DNA from: Zoogloea oleivorans
GTDB taxonomy: Bacteria > Pseudomonadota > Gammaproteobacteria > Burkholderiales > Rhodocyclaceae
DNA: 64,000 nt
Reading direction: 5' to 3'
NCBI RefSeq assembly: GCF_008107625.1
Contig: NZ_SDKK01000004.1
Span: 121,276-185,275 of the forward strand
In this document: in pieces, positions 17,927-26,425 of the stretch
Numbering within the stretch: the stretch's first letter is position 1
How the letters are laid out: each line of letters begins with the position of its first letter
The notes under the pieces: model-generated
What the model was told of the DNA's origin: nothing
Databases searched by the model: none
Seen by the model: only the letters and a program-made list of their open reading frames with translations
Translations under genes and position numbers: made by a program

Positions 17927-20032
17927 ATGTTTGACGAGACGCCATGCTTGAACCCCGAGGAAATCGCCATGGCTGGCGAATGGGTCAACAGCCCGAGGAT
18001 GAACCGTATTCTGGCGTGCCTTCCGGTAGAGGAATACGGACGGCACGTAGATGCGATGGAATTCGTCCTCCTGAAGCGCGGCGAAGTGCTTTTTGACTGT
18101 GGCGACAAACCGGCATTTGTTTACTTTCCGACCTCGAGCCTCATTTCACTGACATCGACAACAGAAAGCGGTTCATCGGCGGAACTGGCGATGACGGGTA
18201 ACGATGGCCTGGTCGGCACGACCCTGATCCTCGGCGGAAAGTGCGCAACACACAAGGCGGTTGTCCAAAGCGCCGGCGGGGCCTATCGGCTGCGGGCCGA
18301 CGCGATGCGCTTTGAACTCGGGCAGGGTGGCCACCTGCTCCAGCTGTCGCTGCGCTATATCCATGCGCTCATGACGCAAATGGCGCAAAGCCTTGTCTGC
18401 AATCGACACCATTCGCTCGATCAGCGCCTGTGTCGCTGGCTCCTGCTTTATCTGGACCGCCAGCCGGGCGATAAACTCCTGGTAACCCACCAGCTTATCG
18501 CCCACATGCTGGGCGTACGCCGTGAAGCCGTCACCGAGGCGGCGGGAAAATTGCAGGCGGCCGGCCTGATCCAGTACAGCCGTGGATATATGGTCGTGAT
18601 CAATCGCCCTGGTCTGGAGGCCCGGGTGTGCGAATGCTACCGCGCAGTCAAGACCGAATACGAGCGGCTCTTCGATGAGATGCCGGAACCTGCTCCTGCC
18701 CGGGGACACCCCCCCGGCCCGACCAGTCTGCGCCACGCCTACGAAGACGCCCAGGCCATGCTGCGCAAATACACCGACATTTATAACTTTGCACCGGTCG
18801 GCTATTTCACGCTGAATGCATCCAGAGCCATTCTCAAGCTCAATCTTGCCGGTGCCATTCTGCTCGGCATCAAGCACTCACAATGCGGGCAACACCGCTT
18901 CGACGCCTTCGTAAAGCCGGAATACCTTGCGGATCTGCAGCAATTCCAGGCGGAAGTGCTGGGCGGAAAATGCAGGGGCAATTGCGAAGTCGTCCTCACC
19001 GCCACCGACAAGCGCCCCGAAGCACTGGTCAGAATCGAAGCCGCCCCGGACGACAACGGTCGCGAACTGCACATGGTGGTGATCGACATCACGGCCGAAA
19101 AAACCTTGCACGAGCGCGAGCAATATCAGCGAGCCCTGCTCGACAACTGCCCGTTCATGGTCTGGCTCAAGGACAAGGAAAGCCGCTTTCTCGCCGTCAA
19201 TGCGCCTTTTGCCCACACCTTCGGCTGGCCTTCGGCGGAGGCCCTGGAAGGCCGGACGGACTACGACCTCACCTCCCGGGAACTGGCGGACGCCTATCGT
19301 GCCGACGATCGCGCCGTAATGGCCAGCGGCGAAAAAAGGAGTTTCGAGGAACAGATCGAGATGAATGGCGCGCTCCGCTGGTTTGAAACCTTCAAATCAC
19401 CGGTCGTCGTAGACGGCCGGAATATCGGCACGGTGGGCTTTTCGCGTGACATTACCGAACGCAGGCGGATGGAAGCCGAGTTACGCAGCCTGGCAGCCAC
19501 CGATTCACTCACCCAACTGGCCAATCGCCGGCATTTTCTGGCTCGTCTTGAAGAAACCCATGCGGACCTGCTGCGGGATGCCGACCACCCGGTCGCCGTC
19601 CTGATGTTCGACCTTGACCACTTCAAGTCGATCAACGACAGCCTCGGCCACGCTGCTGGCGACGCGGTCCTGCGGCTGTTCTCCTCCCTGCTGCGCGACG
19701 AGCTGCGTGCCGGCGACCTTGCCGGCCGGATTGGCGGTGAAGAGTTTGCCGTGCTGCTGACAAGAAGCAACCCGGACGCCGCGGCGGCTTTTGCCGAACG
19801 CATTCGCCGAAAGGTTGCCGAGACCTCGATCCTGATGGACCAGCGCCGCATCGCCATCACGGTAAGTATTGGCATTGCCCTCATGCTCGCCGAAGACACC
19901 ACGGCAGAGCAGGCCCTCGGTCGTGCAGATGACGCGCTTTATCGCGCCAAGGCCGAGGGACGCAACCGGATAGCGCTGGCAGAAACGCCCCCCCCGCAGC
20001 AGGTTTTCCGGGGAGTTCAGGCCGCGATGTAG
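17927..20032 (+). CDS. Fusion: Crp-like sensor/HTH – PAS – PAS – GGDEF diguanylate cyclase
   Basis: This is a 701-aa fusion of a transcription-factor half with a c-di-GMP synthase half. The ATG at 17927 is chosen over 17903 because GGAGG sits 9 nt upstream. Residues 30-155 are a Crp/Fnr beta-roll (GEVLFDCGDKPAFVYFPTSS; AMTGNDGLVGTTLILGG) without the cAMP-binding Arg-Ser signature. Residues 165-230 form the Crp winged helix (TKL-like HQLIAHMLGVRREAVTEAAGKLQAAGLI). Two PAS domains follow at about 275-390 and 400-510. A complete GGDEF domain spans 525-690, with GGEEF at 603-607 and an inhibitory RxxD site (RAGD, 594-597) exactly five residues before it. The Crp half matches a common stand-alone regulator family, so the fusion is real, not a misread frame: codon use and spacing are continuous. 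It lies downstream of a response regulator. Confidence 0.9.
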   Translation: MFDETPCLNPEEIAMAGEWVNSPRMNRILACLPVEEYGRHVDAMEFVLLKRGEVLFDCGDKPAFVYFPTSSLISLTSTTESGSSAELAMTGNDGLVGTTLILGGKCATHKAVVQSAGGAYRLRADAMRFELGQGGHLLQLSLRYIHALMTQMAQSLVCNRHHSLDQRLCRWLLLYLDRQPGDKLLVTHQLIAHMLGVRREAVTEAAGKLQAAGLIQYSRGYMVVINRPGLEARVCECYRAVKTEYERLFDEMPEPAPARGHPPGPTSLRHAYEDAQAMLRKYTDIYNFAPVGYFTLNASRAILKLNLAGAILLGIKHSQCGQHRFDAFVKPEYLADLQQFQAEVLGGKCRGNCEVVLTATDKRPEALVRIEAAPDDNGRELHMVVIDITAEKTLHEREQYQRALLDNCPFMVWLKDKESRFLAVNAPFAHTFGWPSAEALEGRTDYDLTSRELADAYRADDRAVMASGEKRSFEEQIEMNGALRWFETFKSPVVVDGRNIGTVGFSRDITERRRMEAELRSLAATDSLTQLANRRHFLARLEETHADLLRDADHPVAVLMFDLDHFKSINDSLGHAAGDAVLRLFSSLLRDELRAGDLAGRIGGEEFAVLLTRSNPDAAAAFAERIRRKVAETSILMDQRRIAITVSIGIALMLAEDTTAEQALGRADDALYRAKAEGRNRIALAETPPPQQVFRGVQAAM

Positions 20033-20190
20033 GCCAACGCGACGCCCCCCACAGTGCAGCCCCTTTCCCCACGCACCACCCCGACCTGCCAATCCGGCCC
20101 CGATTGCGCGTACTGGCCGCCCTGCTTGACCGAATGCAGCGTGAGCAAGGCCGCGCAGCGGCTCAACCAGTCGCAGCCGGCCCTGCCGGC

Positions 20191-22146
20191 TCAGTGATCG
20201 AGCCGGGCGTGGGCCTCCATCGCATCGGCCGCGTTCGGCGCAACGATGCCGAAGCGCTGCATGCGCCGGTACAGCGTCGAGCGGGACACGCCGACGGCCT
20301 CTGCCGCTGCCGAGATGTTCCAGTGACAGCGGCGTAGTTCAGCCAGAATCTGCTCCCGCCCGTCAGCCGCGATCGAACGTGCGGCAGGTGGTGCCTCGCC
20401 GGTCAGCGACTGCGGGACGGGTGCCGGAGCCGCCACCATCAGGCTCTCCGGAAAATGGGCCAGGGCCAGTGCATTGTCATCGCACACGGCCACGGCAAAG
20501 CGCAGCGCATTGCGTAACTCGCGAATGTTGCCCGGCCAGGCATAGGCTGCCAGTTGCTCCAGAACCCCTTCGGGCAGGGCCAGCGCACGACCCGCGGTGG
20601 CCAGCTCCTCGTCCAGCACCTGACGGATCACCTCGCGCCGGTCGGAGCGTTCGCGCAGCGCCGGCAAACGGAACACCGCCGCATTGAGGCGGTAGAACAG
20701 ATCCTCACGGAACAGCCCGGCGCGCACCATCGCAGCCAGGTCGCGGTGGGTTGCGCAAACCACGTTCAAATCCACCTTCTCGGGCTCGGAGGCCCCCAGC
20801 GCCACCACCTCGCCTTCGGCGAGCACCCGCAGCAGGCGCGTCTGCAAGGCCAGGGGCATGTCGCCGATCTCGTCGAGAAACAGCGTCCCGCCGCTGGCCT
20901 GCTGGACTTTGCCCTTCGCCCCCTTCACCTTGGCGCCGGTGAAGGCACCCTCCTTGTAACCAAAAAGTTCGCTCTCGATCAGGCTCTCGGGGATGGCCGC
21001 GCAGTTGAGCGCCACGAAGGGCTTGTCGCAGCGCTGGCTGTGCCCGTGGATGGCCTTGGCGAAGGCCTCCTTGCCGGAGCCGGTCTCGCCGAGCAGCAGG
21101 ATGGTCAGCTTGCGGTCCACCACCCGCTTGACCCGCTCGATGCTCTCCAGCACCCGCGGGTCTTCGGCAGCCAGGGCATCGAAACCACGGCGCGCAGACG
21201 TCGCCGGCCGGGGCGGGGCCTCACGCACCGGCGCCCGCAGCTGGGCCTCGAAAAGCAAGCCGTTGGCCAGACAACGCAGCGGAATCGGCGCCCCCGGCCG
21301 TTCATGGGCACGCTTCACCAGCGCCACCGCCGACTGATCGAAAATATCCTCCAGGCGCCGCGACGGCAGGGCTGCACCGGCAAACAGCCCGGCCCGCAGG
21401 CGCCGGCTGACGGCCAGGATCTGCCCGCCATCGTCGAAGGCCAGAAAATGCACCTCGCCGAGGCTCCAGCAATCGCCCGGGGCGCTGATCGACAATATCC
21501 ACGCCGACTTGCAGGCCTCCACGAACAAGGCGTTCTCGATGGCCAGCGCGTTCTGCTGCACCAGCCGGTACACCACCGCCTGGCTGTTGCGGTTCTCCGG
21601 CGCAGCGAAGGCCGAGGCGTTGAGCACGCCCACCAGCTCGTCCTCCGGCCCGAACACCGGCGCGGCGCTGCAGGTGATGCCGTTGTTGTGATTGCGAAAG
21701 TGCTCCTCGCGATGCACCAGGATCGGCGCACGATCGACGATGGCCGTGCCGACGCCGCAGGTGCCCTCCTCCCCTTCCGACCAGCACGCCCCGAGGATGA
21801 AACCACGCCGCCGGAATTCACCGTCGAGGCTCGGATTGCCGCGAAACTCCACCGTGGCCCCCTGCCCGTTGGTGAGCAGCACGCAATAACCGGAATCACG
21901 CACCTGCTCGTGCAGGCGCGTCACCCCCAGCTGGGCAATGCGCAGAAAGGACGACATGTGTTCGCGCACATCGCGGCACTCGGCAGCGGACAGCACCCGG
22001 GCCTTGGCGCGGGTATCCGGATCGATGCGATAACGCTCCTCGGAACGACGCCACGACGCCTGCAGGCGCTCCTCGTTGGAAAGAAGGCTCAACACTCCGC
22101 CGGCAAAATGCCCCCCGGCCAGGCTATCCCCAGGTCTGCCCTGCAT
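20191..22146 (-). CDS. Sigma54-dependent transcriptional activator (AcoR-type, GAF–AAA+–Fis)
   Basis: This enhancer-binding protein (651 aa) very likely activates the divergent PQQ dehydrogenase operon. The ATG at 22146 is preferred because AAGGAG lies 6 nt upstream; the frame is open further. The N-terminal sensory region with a GAF-like domain covers about residues 40-210. The AAA+ domain has Walker A GETGSGKE, the sigma54 contact loop GAFTGA, Walker B GGTLFLDEIGD and an arginine-rich FREDLFYRLNA. The C-terminal Fis-type HTH reads ILAELRRCHWNISAAAEAVGVSRSTLYRRM. The layout is that of AcoR/AdhR-like regulators that control alcohol and acetoin catabolic genes. A sigma54 promoter and tandem repeats lie in the shared upstream region. 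Confidence 0.93.
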   Translation of the reverse strand: MQGRPGDSLAGGHFAGGVLSLLSNEERLQASWRRSEERYRIDPDTRAKARVLSAAECRDVREHMSSFLRIAQLGVTRLHEQVRDSGYCVLLTNGQGATVEFRGNPSLDGEFRRRGFILGACWSEGEEGTCGVGTAIVDRAPILVHREEHFRNHNNGITCSAAPVFGPEDELVGVLNASAFAAPENRNSQAVVYRLVQQNALAIENALFVEACKSAWILSISAPGDCWSLGEVHFLAFDDGGQILAVSRRLRAGLFAGAALPSRRLEDIFDQSAVALVKRAHERPGAPIPLRCLANGLLFEAQLRAPVREAPPRPATSARRGFDALAAEDPRVLESIERVKRVVDRKLTILLLGETGSGKEAFAKAIHGHSQRCDKPFVALNCAAIPESLIESELFGYKEGAFTGAKVKGAKGKVQQASGGTLFLDEIGDMPLALQTRLLRVLAEGEVVALGASEPEKVDLNVVCATHRDLAAMVRAGLFREDLFYRLNAAVFRLPALRERSDRREVIRQVLDEELATAGRALALPEGVLEQLAAYAWPGNIRELRNALRFAVAVCDDNALALAHFPESLMVAAPAPVPQSLTGEAPPAARSIAADGREQILAELRRCHWNISAAAEAVGVSRSTLYRRMQRFGIVAPNAADAMEAHARLDH

Positions 22147-22344
22147 ATCACGCTCCTTCATGTCTCCAGCCCTTTGGTGCGCGATTTGAACGATCTCTAT
22201 TCGCCGTCTATCGCACGTATTTGTGGATCGATCATAGCCCAAGCGGAATAGCCCCGCGAATAAAAAAGCGTTCATCGGGAATACCCTGACAATTACCGCA
22301 ACGCAACATCCTGATTTGCGCGGGCAAATTGCAGCAACGCGACA

Positions 22345-22375
22345 CTACACCTGTTCCAGGCACCGCTACACCTGT
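22345..22375 (+). promoter_or_regulatory. Tandem 10-bp repeats, candidate enhancer (UAS) for the AcoR-type activator
   Basis: Two exact copies of CTACACCTGT start at 22345 and 22366, 21 bp apart, so they lie on the same DNA face two helical turns apart. They are about 150 nt upstream of the -24 element, a normal distance for an enhancer. A reverse-complement copy of the core lies at the end of the operon (27876-27886). Confidence 0.55.
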
Positions 22376-22518
22376 GGCGGCGAGAAGGAATTCCGCCCGA
22401 ATAAATAAAACCCGAATTCCATAAGAGAACTCCCCACCCAGATAAACACAAACCCCAAGATACTGTTTAAAAAGTATTTTTATTTAAAAATCCTTTTTCA
22501 TTGCCCATTTTTTCGTTG

Positions 22519-22533
22519 TGGCACACGCCTTGC
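22519..22533 (+). promoter_or_regulatory. Sigma54 (-24/-12) promoter of the PQQ dehydrogenase operon
   Basis: TGGCAC-N5-TTGC (tggcacacgccttgc) matches the RpoN consensus, with invariant GG and GC separated by exactly 10 nt. Predicted transcription starts near 22545, giving a leader of about 28 nt before the Rieske gene ATG. The divergent sigma54 activator gene supports the call. Confidence 0.9.
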
Positions 22534-22572
22534 CTAATAAGCCGGGCCACAAACCACCGCGCAAAAAGGAAA

Positions 22573-23190
22573 ATGAAAAATATTCCATGCCCCGCATGCA
22601 CTGACGCCACGCCCGAGACCGTGTCGTCACCCGACCGACGGAAGGCCCTGAAATCCACCTCCGCCCTGCTTCTTTGTAGCGGGCTGGGATTGGCCAGACA
22701 GGTTCTCGCCGATGACGCCGCCAATTCCCACCCGAAGGTCGGCGATCAATTGGCCCGGGCCGACAGCGAAGGCCGTCCGGCGGCCATGCATTCCGCCGAA
22801 ATCCTGCCGAATGCCAGGCCCGTGCCGGCCTTCCCCCTCGATCCGGCGAGTGGCGCGATGCGGGACGGCAGCCGTCTCAACAAGGTGATCCTGATCCGCG
22901 TCGCCCCGCAGGACCTGCACCCCGACGTGCAGCCTTACGCGGCCGGCGGCGTCCTCGCCTATTCCTCGGTGTGCACGCACCAGGGCTGCGAGATCTCCGA
23001 GTGGGTCCCCAAGGACCAGACCCTCATGTGCTACTGCCACTTCTCCAAGTTTTCGCCCGGACGGGCCGGCGAAGTGATGGCCGGCCCCGCCCCACGCACC
23101 CTGCCGCTCCTGCCGCTGAAGGAGGTGGACGGCGTACTCGTCGTCGCCGGCCCCTTCACCGCCCGGCCGGGGGTCGCCAAATCCGCCTGA
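22573..23190 (+). CDS. Exported Rieske [2Fe-2S] protein
   Basis: This is a 205-aa protein that probably carries electrons in the periplasm. The ATG at 22573 is chosen because AAAAGGA precedes it and the sigma54 promoter lies upstream; an earlier in-frame start would lie before the promoter. A twin-arginine-type signal is visible (SSPDRRKALKSTSALLLCSGLGLARQVLA). The Rieske cluster motifs are CTHQGC (Cys, His) and CYCHFSKF (Cys-x-x-His), 16 residues apart as in bc1-type Rieske proteins. The extra Cys residues that form the bc1/arsenite-oxidase disulfide (C-T-H-x-x-C and C-x-C-H) are present. It is first in the operon, 52 nt before the PQQ dehydrogenase. No cytochrome c gene is in the operon, so it may be the enzyme's electron acceptor (inference). 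Confidence 0.88.
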   Translation: MKNIPCPACTDATPETVSSPDRRKALKSTSALLLCSGLGLARQVLADDAANSHPKVGDQLARADSEGRPAAMHSAEILPNARPVPAFPLDPASGAMRDGSRLNKVILIRVAPQDLHPDVQPYAAGGVLAYSSVCTHQGCEISEWVPKDQTLMCYCHFSKFSPGRAGEVMAGPAPRTLPLLPLKEVDGVLVVAGPFTARPGVAKSA

Positions 23191-23242
23191 TTTCCTGTCG
23201 CACCCGTCCTACCCACACCAATAAAGAAGGAGACATCCAGAC

Positions 23243-24961
23243 ATGAACACCCGACTCAAGGCGCTCTGCGCCGGGCTGGCCTTGCTGCCTGCCATCGCCA
23301 CCGCCGGCCTGCCGGCCTACAGCCCCGTCACCGACGCCCGCCTGACCAAGCCCGAGGCCGGCAACTGGCTGATGTACCGCGGCAACTACGAAGGCTGGGG
23401 CTACAGCGCCCTCAAGCAGATCAACACGCAGAACGTCGGCAAGCTGGTGCCGGCCTGGTCTTACGCCACCGGAATGACCGAAGGCCACCAGGCCCCGCCC
23501 ATCGTCAATAACGGCTACATGTACGTGTCCACGCCCAACAACCAGGTCATCGCCCTGGAAGCCAGCACCGGCAAGGAACTGTGGCGCTACAAGAAGACCA
23601 TCCCCGACGAGCTCATGCAGCTCCACCCCACCAACCGGGGCGTGGCCCTTTACGGCGACAAGCTCTATCTGGCCACCACCGACGCCTTCCTGGTGGCACT
23701 GGATGCCGCCACCGGCAAGGAGTTGTGGAAGGTCGCCGTGGCCGACTGGAAGAAGGGCTACTACATGACCCTCGCCCCGCTGGCTGCCAAGGGCAAGATC
23801 ATGGTCGGCTCGTCCGGTGGCGAGCTGGGCATCCGCGGCTTCGTCGCCGCCTTCGACGCCGAAACCGGCAAGGAAGCCTGGCGCACCTACACCATTGCCG
23901 GCCCCGGCGAGGCGGGCAGCGAAACCTGGCCCGGCGAAACCTACAAGACCGGCGGCGGCTCGGTGTGGATCACCGGCACCTACGATTCGCAAACCAACCT
24001 GGCCTTCTGGGGCGTCGGCAACGCCGGCCCGTGGATGCCCGACACCCGCCCCGGCGACAACCTCTACGCCAACTCCACCATCGCCCTCGACGTGGACACC
24101 GGCAAGCTCAAGGGTCACCACCAGTACCACTGGAACGACGCCTGGGACTGGGACGAAGTCTCCGCTCCGCTGCTCATCGACCTCGACTACAAGGGCAAGA
24201 AGATCAAGTCGCTGGTGCACGCCGGCCGCAACGGCTACCTGTGGCTGCTCGAGCGCACCAAGGACAAGGTCAATTACGTCGATGCCTGGCCCTACGTGAC
24301 GCAAAACGTGTTCACCAGCCTCGACCCGAAGACCGGCCGCCCCACCTACGACGCCAAGCGCATTCCGGGCACCGGCAAGACCACCAACTTTTGTCCGTCC
24401 CTGTGGGGCGGCAAGGACTGGCCGCCCGAAGCCTACAACCCGGGCACCGGCCTGCTCTACATCCCTGCCAACAACAACCTGTGCTCCGAGCTGACCGGCG
24501 AGCCCGTCAAGTACAAGGCCGGCAGCCTCTACATCGGGGTCGCCCTCGACAACATCCTCACCAACGTGCGCATGACCGAAAAATCGCGCAAGCACATCGG
24601 TGAAATCCAGGCCTGGGACCTGAAGACCGGCAAGCAGGTGTGGACCCACACCTACCCCGAGATGAACTGGGGCCCGCTGATGACCACCGCCGGCAACCTC
24701 GTGTTTGGCGGCGGCACCAACGACCGCATGTTCCGCGCCCTCGACGCCAAGAGCGGCAAGGTGCTGTGGGAAACCCCCACCCCCTCCGGCGTCACCGGCG
24801 TGCCCTCCACCTTTGAGGTGAATGGCGAGCAGTACGTGGCCGTGCAGTCCGGCTGGGGCGTCGATGCCCAGCGCATGCAGGGCGCCTTCGACGCCGTCCT
24901 CGAGCACAAGACCGTCGTTCCGCAGGGCGGCACGATCCACGTGTTCAAGCTCCAGAAGTAA
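23243..24961 (+). CDS. PQQ-dependent quinoprotein dehydrogenase, lanthanide-type active site
   Basis: This is a periplasmic eight-bladed propeller dehydrogenase (572 aa, signal peptide ending ATAG). It lacks a C-terminal heme domain, so it is a type I quinoprotein. The metal ligands and catalytic base align with methanol/ethanol dehydrogenases: Glu194 (SSGGELGIRG), Asn260 (GVGNAGPW) and Asp302 (AWDWDEVS). Asp304, two residues after the catalytic Asp, is the residue diagnostic of lanthanide-dependent enzymes (XoxF, PedH); Ca-dependent MxaF and ExaA have Ala or Ser there. The vicinal Cys-Cys pair before NRGVALYG is replaced (QLHPTNRGVALYG), which is unusual. AAGGAG lies 9 nt upstream. The substrate is probably a primary alcohol, given the AldA-type gene downstream, but this is inferred. 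Confidence 0.92.
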   Translation: MNTRLKALCAGLALLPAIATAGLPAYSPVTDARLTKPEAGNWLMYRGNYEGWGYSALKQINTQNVGKLVPAWSYATGMTEGHQAPPIVNNGYMYVSTPNNQVIALEASTGKELWRYKKTIPDELMQLHPTNRGVALYGDKLYLATTDAFLVALDAATGKELWKVAVADWKKGYYMTLAPLAAKGKIMVGSSGGELGIRGFVAAFDAETGKEAWRTYTIAGPGEAGSETWPGETYKTGGGSVWITGTYDSQTNLAFWGVGNAGPWMPDTRPGDNLYANSTIALDVDTGKLKGHHQYHWNDAWDWDEVSAPLLIDLDYKGKKIKSLVHAGRNGYLWLLERTKDKVNYVDAWPYVTQNVFTSLDPKTGRPTYDAKRIPGTGKTTNFCPSLWGGKDWPPEAYNPGTGLLYIPANNNLCSELTGEPVKYKAGSLYIGVALDNILTNVRMTEKSRKHIGEIQAWDLKTGKQVWTHTYPEMNWGPLMTTAGNLVFGGGTNDRMFRALDAKSGKVLWETPTPSGVTGVPSTFEVNGEQYVAVQSGWGVDAQRMQGAFDAVLEHKTVVPQGGTIHVFKLQK

Positions 24962-25006
24962 GCCCACCCGGTTCAGCCCGTCCAAAAAGCAAAAAAGGAG
25001 ACACCC

Positions 25007-25858
25007 ATGAAACAGCATCGCCTTCTGTCTGCCCTCGTCGTCGCCGGCCTGGCCGGTGGCCTCGCCCCCGCCGCCTTCGCCCAGACCACCTTCGACGTCA
25101 TCGGCCCCCACGAGTACGAACTCCCGGTGGACTTCAAGCCCTTCAACGTCTTCGTCCAGTACGCCACCGTGCAGAACAACAAGGACACCTTCAACGCCAG
25201 CGGCGACAAGGTGAAGGGCAACGGCAGCCAGAGCATCGTCGGCATGTCCAAGTACGTGCGCTTCTGGACCCCCGAAGGCAACCCGAAGATCGGCCTCGCC
25301 TACGAAGTCATCGTCCCGGAAATCGGCGTGCGCAACCAGCACGCGGCCAACGCCGCCGACCGCCACATCAGTGGCATCGGCGACCCGCTCACCGGCTTTG
25401 CCGTGTGGATGAAGCCGACACCCACCTCCACTTTCGGCTTCCAGTCCTTCCTGCAGATCCCGGTGGGCGACAACCGGGTCAGCGACACCAACTGGAAGAA
25501 CCTCTCCAGCTTCCTGTGGGACGTGCGCCTCACCGACAAGCTGGGCTGGACCGCCGACGCCGGCATGGTCTTCCAGAGCGAGAAGAGCGACGGCAGCCGC
25601 CCGGGCAACACCTTCCACACCAACCACCGCCTCGGCTACCGGGTCAGCGGCCTGCTCGAACCCTTCATCGCCGTCGACTATGAAAGCACCTCCAGCCGCG
25701 GCAGCAACCTCAGCGCCCGGGCCCTGGACGGCGGCCTCGGGATGATGTTCCACACCTTCGACAACCAGTCGATCAGCCTGCGCTACTCCACCAGCATCGA
25801 CGGCAAGAACCACGCCGCCAACAACAGCCTGAACATCAAATACGCCTACGTGTGGTGA
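25007..25858 (+). CDS. Outer-membrane beta-barrel protein (phenol MetA-pathway type family)
   Basis: This is a 283-aa exported protein with a signal peptide (LLSALVVAGLAGGLAPAAFAQ) and repeated amphipathic beta strands ending in NIKYAYVW, as in outer-membrane barrels. The pattern (KIGLAYEVIVPEIG, GIGDPLTGFAVWM, FGFQSFLQIPVGD) resembles the transporter/MetA-pathway family often seen near aromatic or alcohol oxidation genes. AAAGGAG lies before the ATG. It probably lets substrate cross the outer membrane for the periplasmic dehydrogenase; the substrate is not known. Confidence 0.72.
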   Translation: MKQHRLLSALVVAGLAGGLAPAAFAQTTFDVIGPHEYELPVDFKPFNVFVQYATVQNNKDTFNASGDKVKGNGSQSIVGMSKYVRFWTPEGNPKIGLAYEVIVPEIGVRNQHAANAADRHISGIGDPLTGFAVWMKPTPTSTFGFQSFLQIPVGDNRVSDTNWKNLSSFLWDVRLTDKLGWTADAGMVFQSEKSDGSRPGNTFHTNHRLGYRVSGLLEPFIAVDYESTSSRGSNLSARALDGGLGMMFHTFDNQSISLRYSTSIDGKNHAANNSLNIKYAYVW

Positions 25859-25919
25859 CACCCCGGCCGGGCGCTTGCCCACGCCCGGCCATCCCGACAC
25901 AGCAAAAAGGAGTTTTGCC

Positions 25920-26387
25920 ATGAAGATCCTGCACGCCCTCGCCTTCAGCATCGCCCTGCTCGTCGCCGCCTGGGTTTATCTCAGCGTCGGCAACCCGGCC
26001 CTCGGCTTCAACCCGTGGATCGGCTTTGTCGCCTGGGCCGCCTTCTTTGCCGCTGGTGGCGGCAGCGCCGGGCTGGGCAAGGCGCTACCGGCCGGCATCG
26101 CCGGCATCCTGCTCACCGCCATCACCCTGGCCGGCGTGCAGGCCCTTGGCGGCGGCCTGCTGCCGCTGGTCGGCCTGGTGGCCGTACTGGCCTTCGTGCT
26201 GGTGGCGATGGCCGACATCGGCGCCCTGTCCTACACCCCGGCGGCCTTCCTCGGTGCCGCGTCCTTCTTCGGCTCCGGCGGCAAGATCGACATCAGCATC
26301 GCGCTGGTCGCCCTGACCTGGGTCGTCGGCCTCGGCTTCGGCTACGCCTCCGAATCCGTCGGCAAGAAGCTCGCCCGCCCCGCCTGA
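25920..26387 (+). CDS. DUF1097-family inner-membrane protein
   Basis: This is a 155-codon, highly hydrophobic protein with about five TM segments (ILHALAFSIALLVAAWVYL; WIGFVAWAAFFAAGG; ALPAGIAGILLTAITLAG; LLPLVGLVAVLAFVLVAMA; IALVALTWVVGLGFGYASE). It resembles the DUF1097/YcdZ family, whose function is unknown. The start has AAGGAG 8 nt upstream. As the fourth gene of the dehydrogenase operon it may move substrate or product across the inner membrane; this is a guess from context. Confidence 0.75.
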   Translation: MKILHALAFSIALLVAAWVYLSVGNPALGFNPWIGFVAWAAFFAAGGGSAGLGKALPAGIAGILLTAITLAGVQALGGGLLPLVGLVAVLAFVLVAMADIGALSYTPAAFLGAASFFGSGGKIDISIALVALTWVVGLGFGYASESVGKKLARPA

Positions 26388-26425
26388 ATTCCCCCTCGCC
26401 CCCACAACCAGAACGGAGACAGACC

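Larger units (their letters stand above)
22147..22572. other. Divergent control region of the sigma54 regulator and dehydrogenase operon
   Basis: This 426-nt region holds no gene. It contains tandem 10-bp repeats (22345-22375), a long AT tract (about 22461-22500: tactgtttaaaaagtatttt and onward) suited to DNA bending by IHF, and a -24/-12 promoter (22519-22533). This order of enhancer, bend and promoter is the classic arrangement of a sigma54-dependent control region. IHF binding is inferred only from AT content and position. Confidence 0.7.

Noticed and set aside
22501-22572. Earlier in-frame start for the Rieske gene
   Set aside because: The -24/-12 promoter lies inside this stretch, so the codons upstream of about 22545 would not be transcribed; the ATG at 22573 has a good ribosome site.
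23243-24961. Annotation as methanol dehydrogenase (MxaF/XoxF)
   Set aside because: The vicinal cysteines are missing and no mxaG/xoxG cytochrome or mxaJ/xoxJ gene is adjacent. The Asp pair supports lanthanide use but not methanol as substrate.
23156-25951. 931-codon minus-strand frame across the PQQ dehydrogenase and outer-membrane genes
   Set aside because: It crosses two well-supported plus-strand genes with ribosome sites and signal peptides; the product is low-complexity Val/Gly/Ala-rich.
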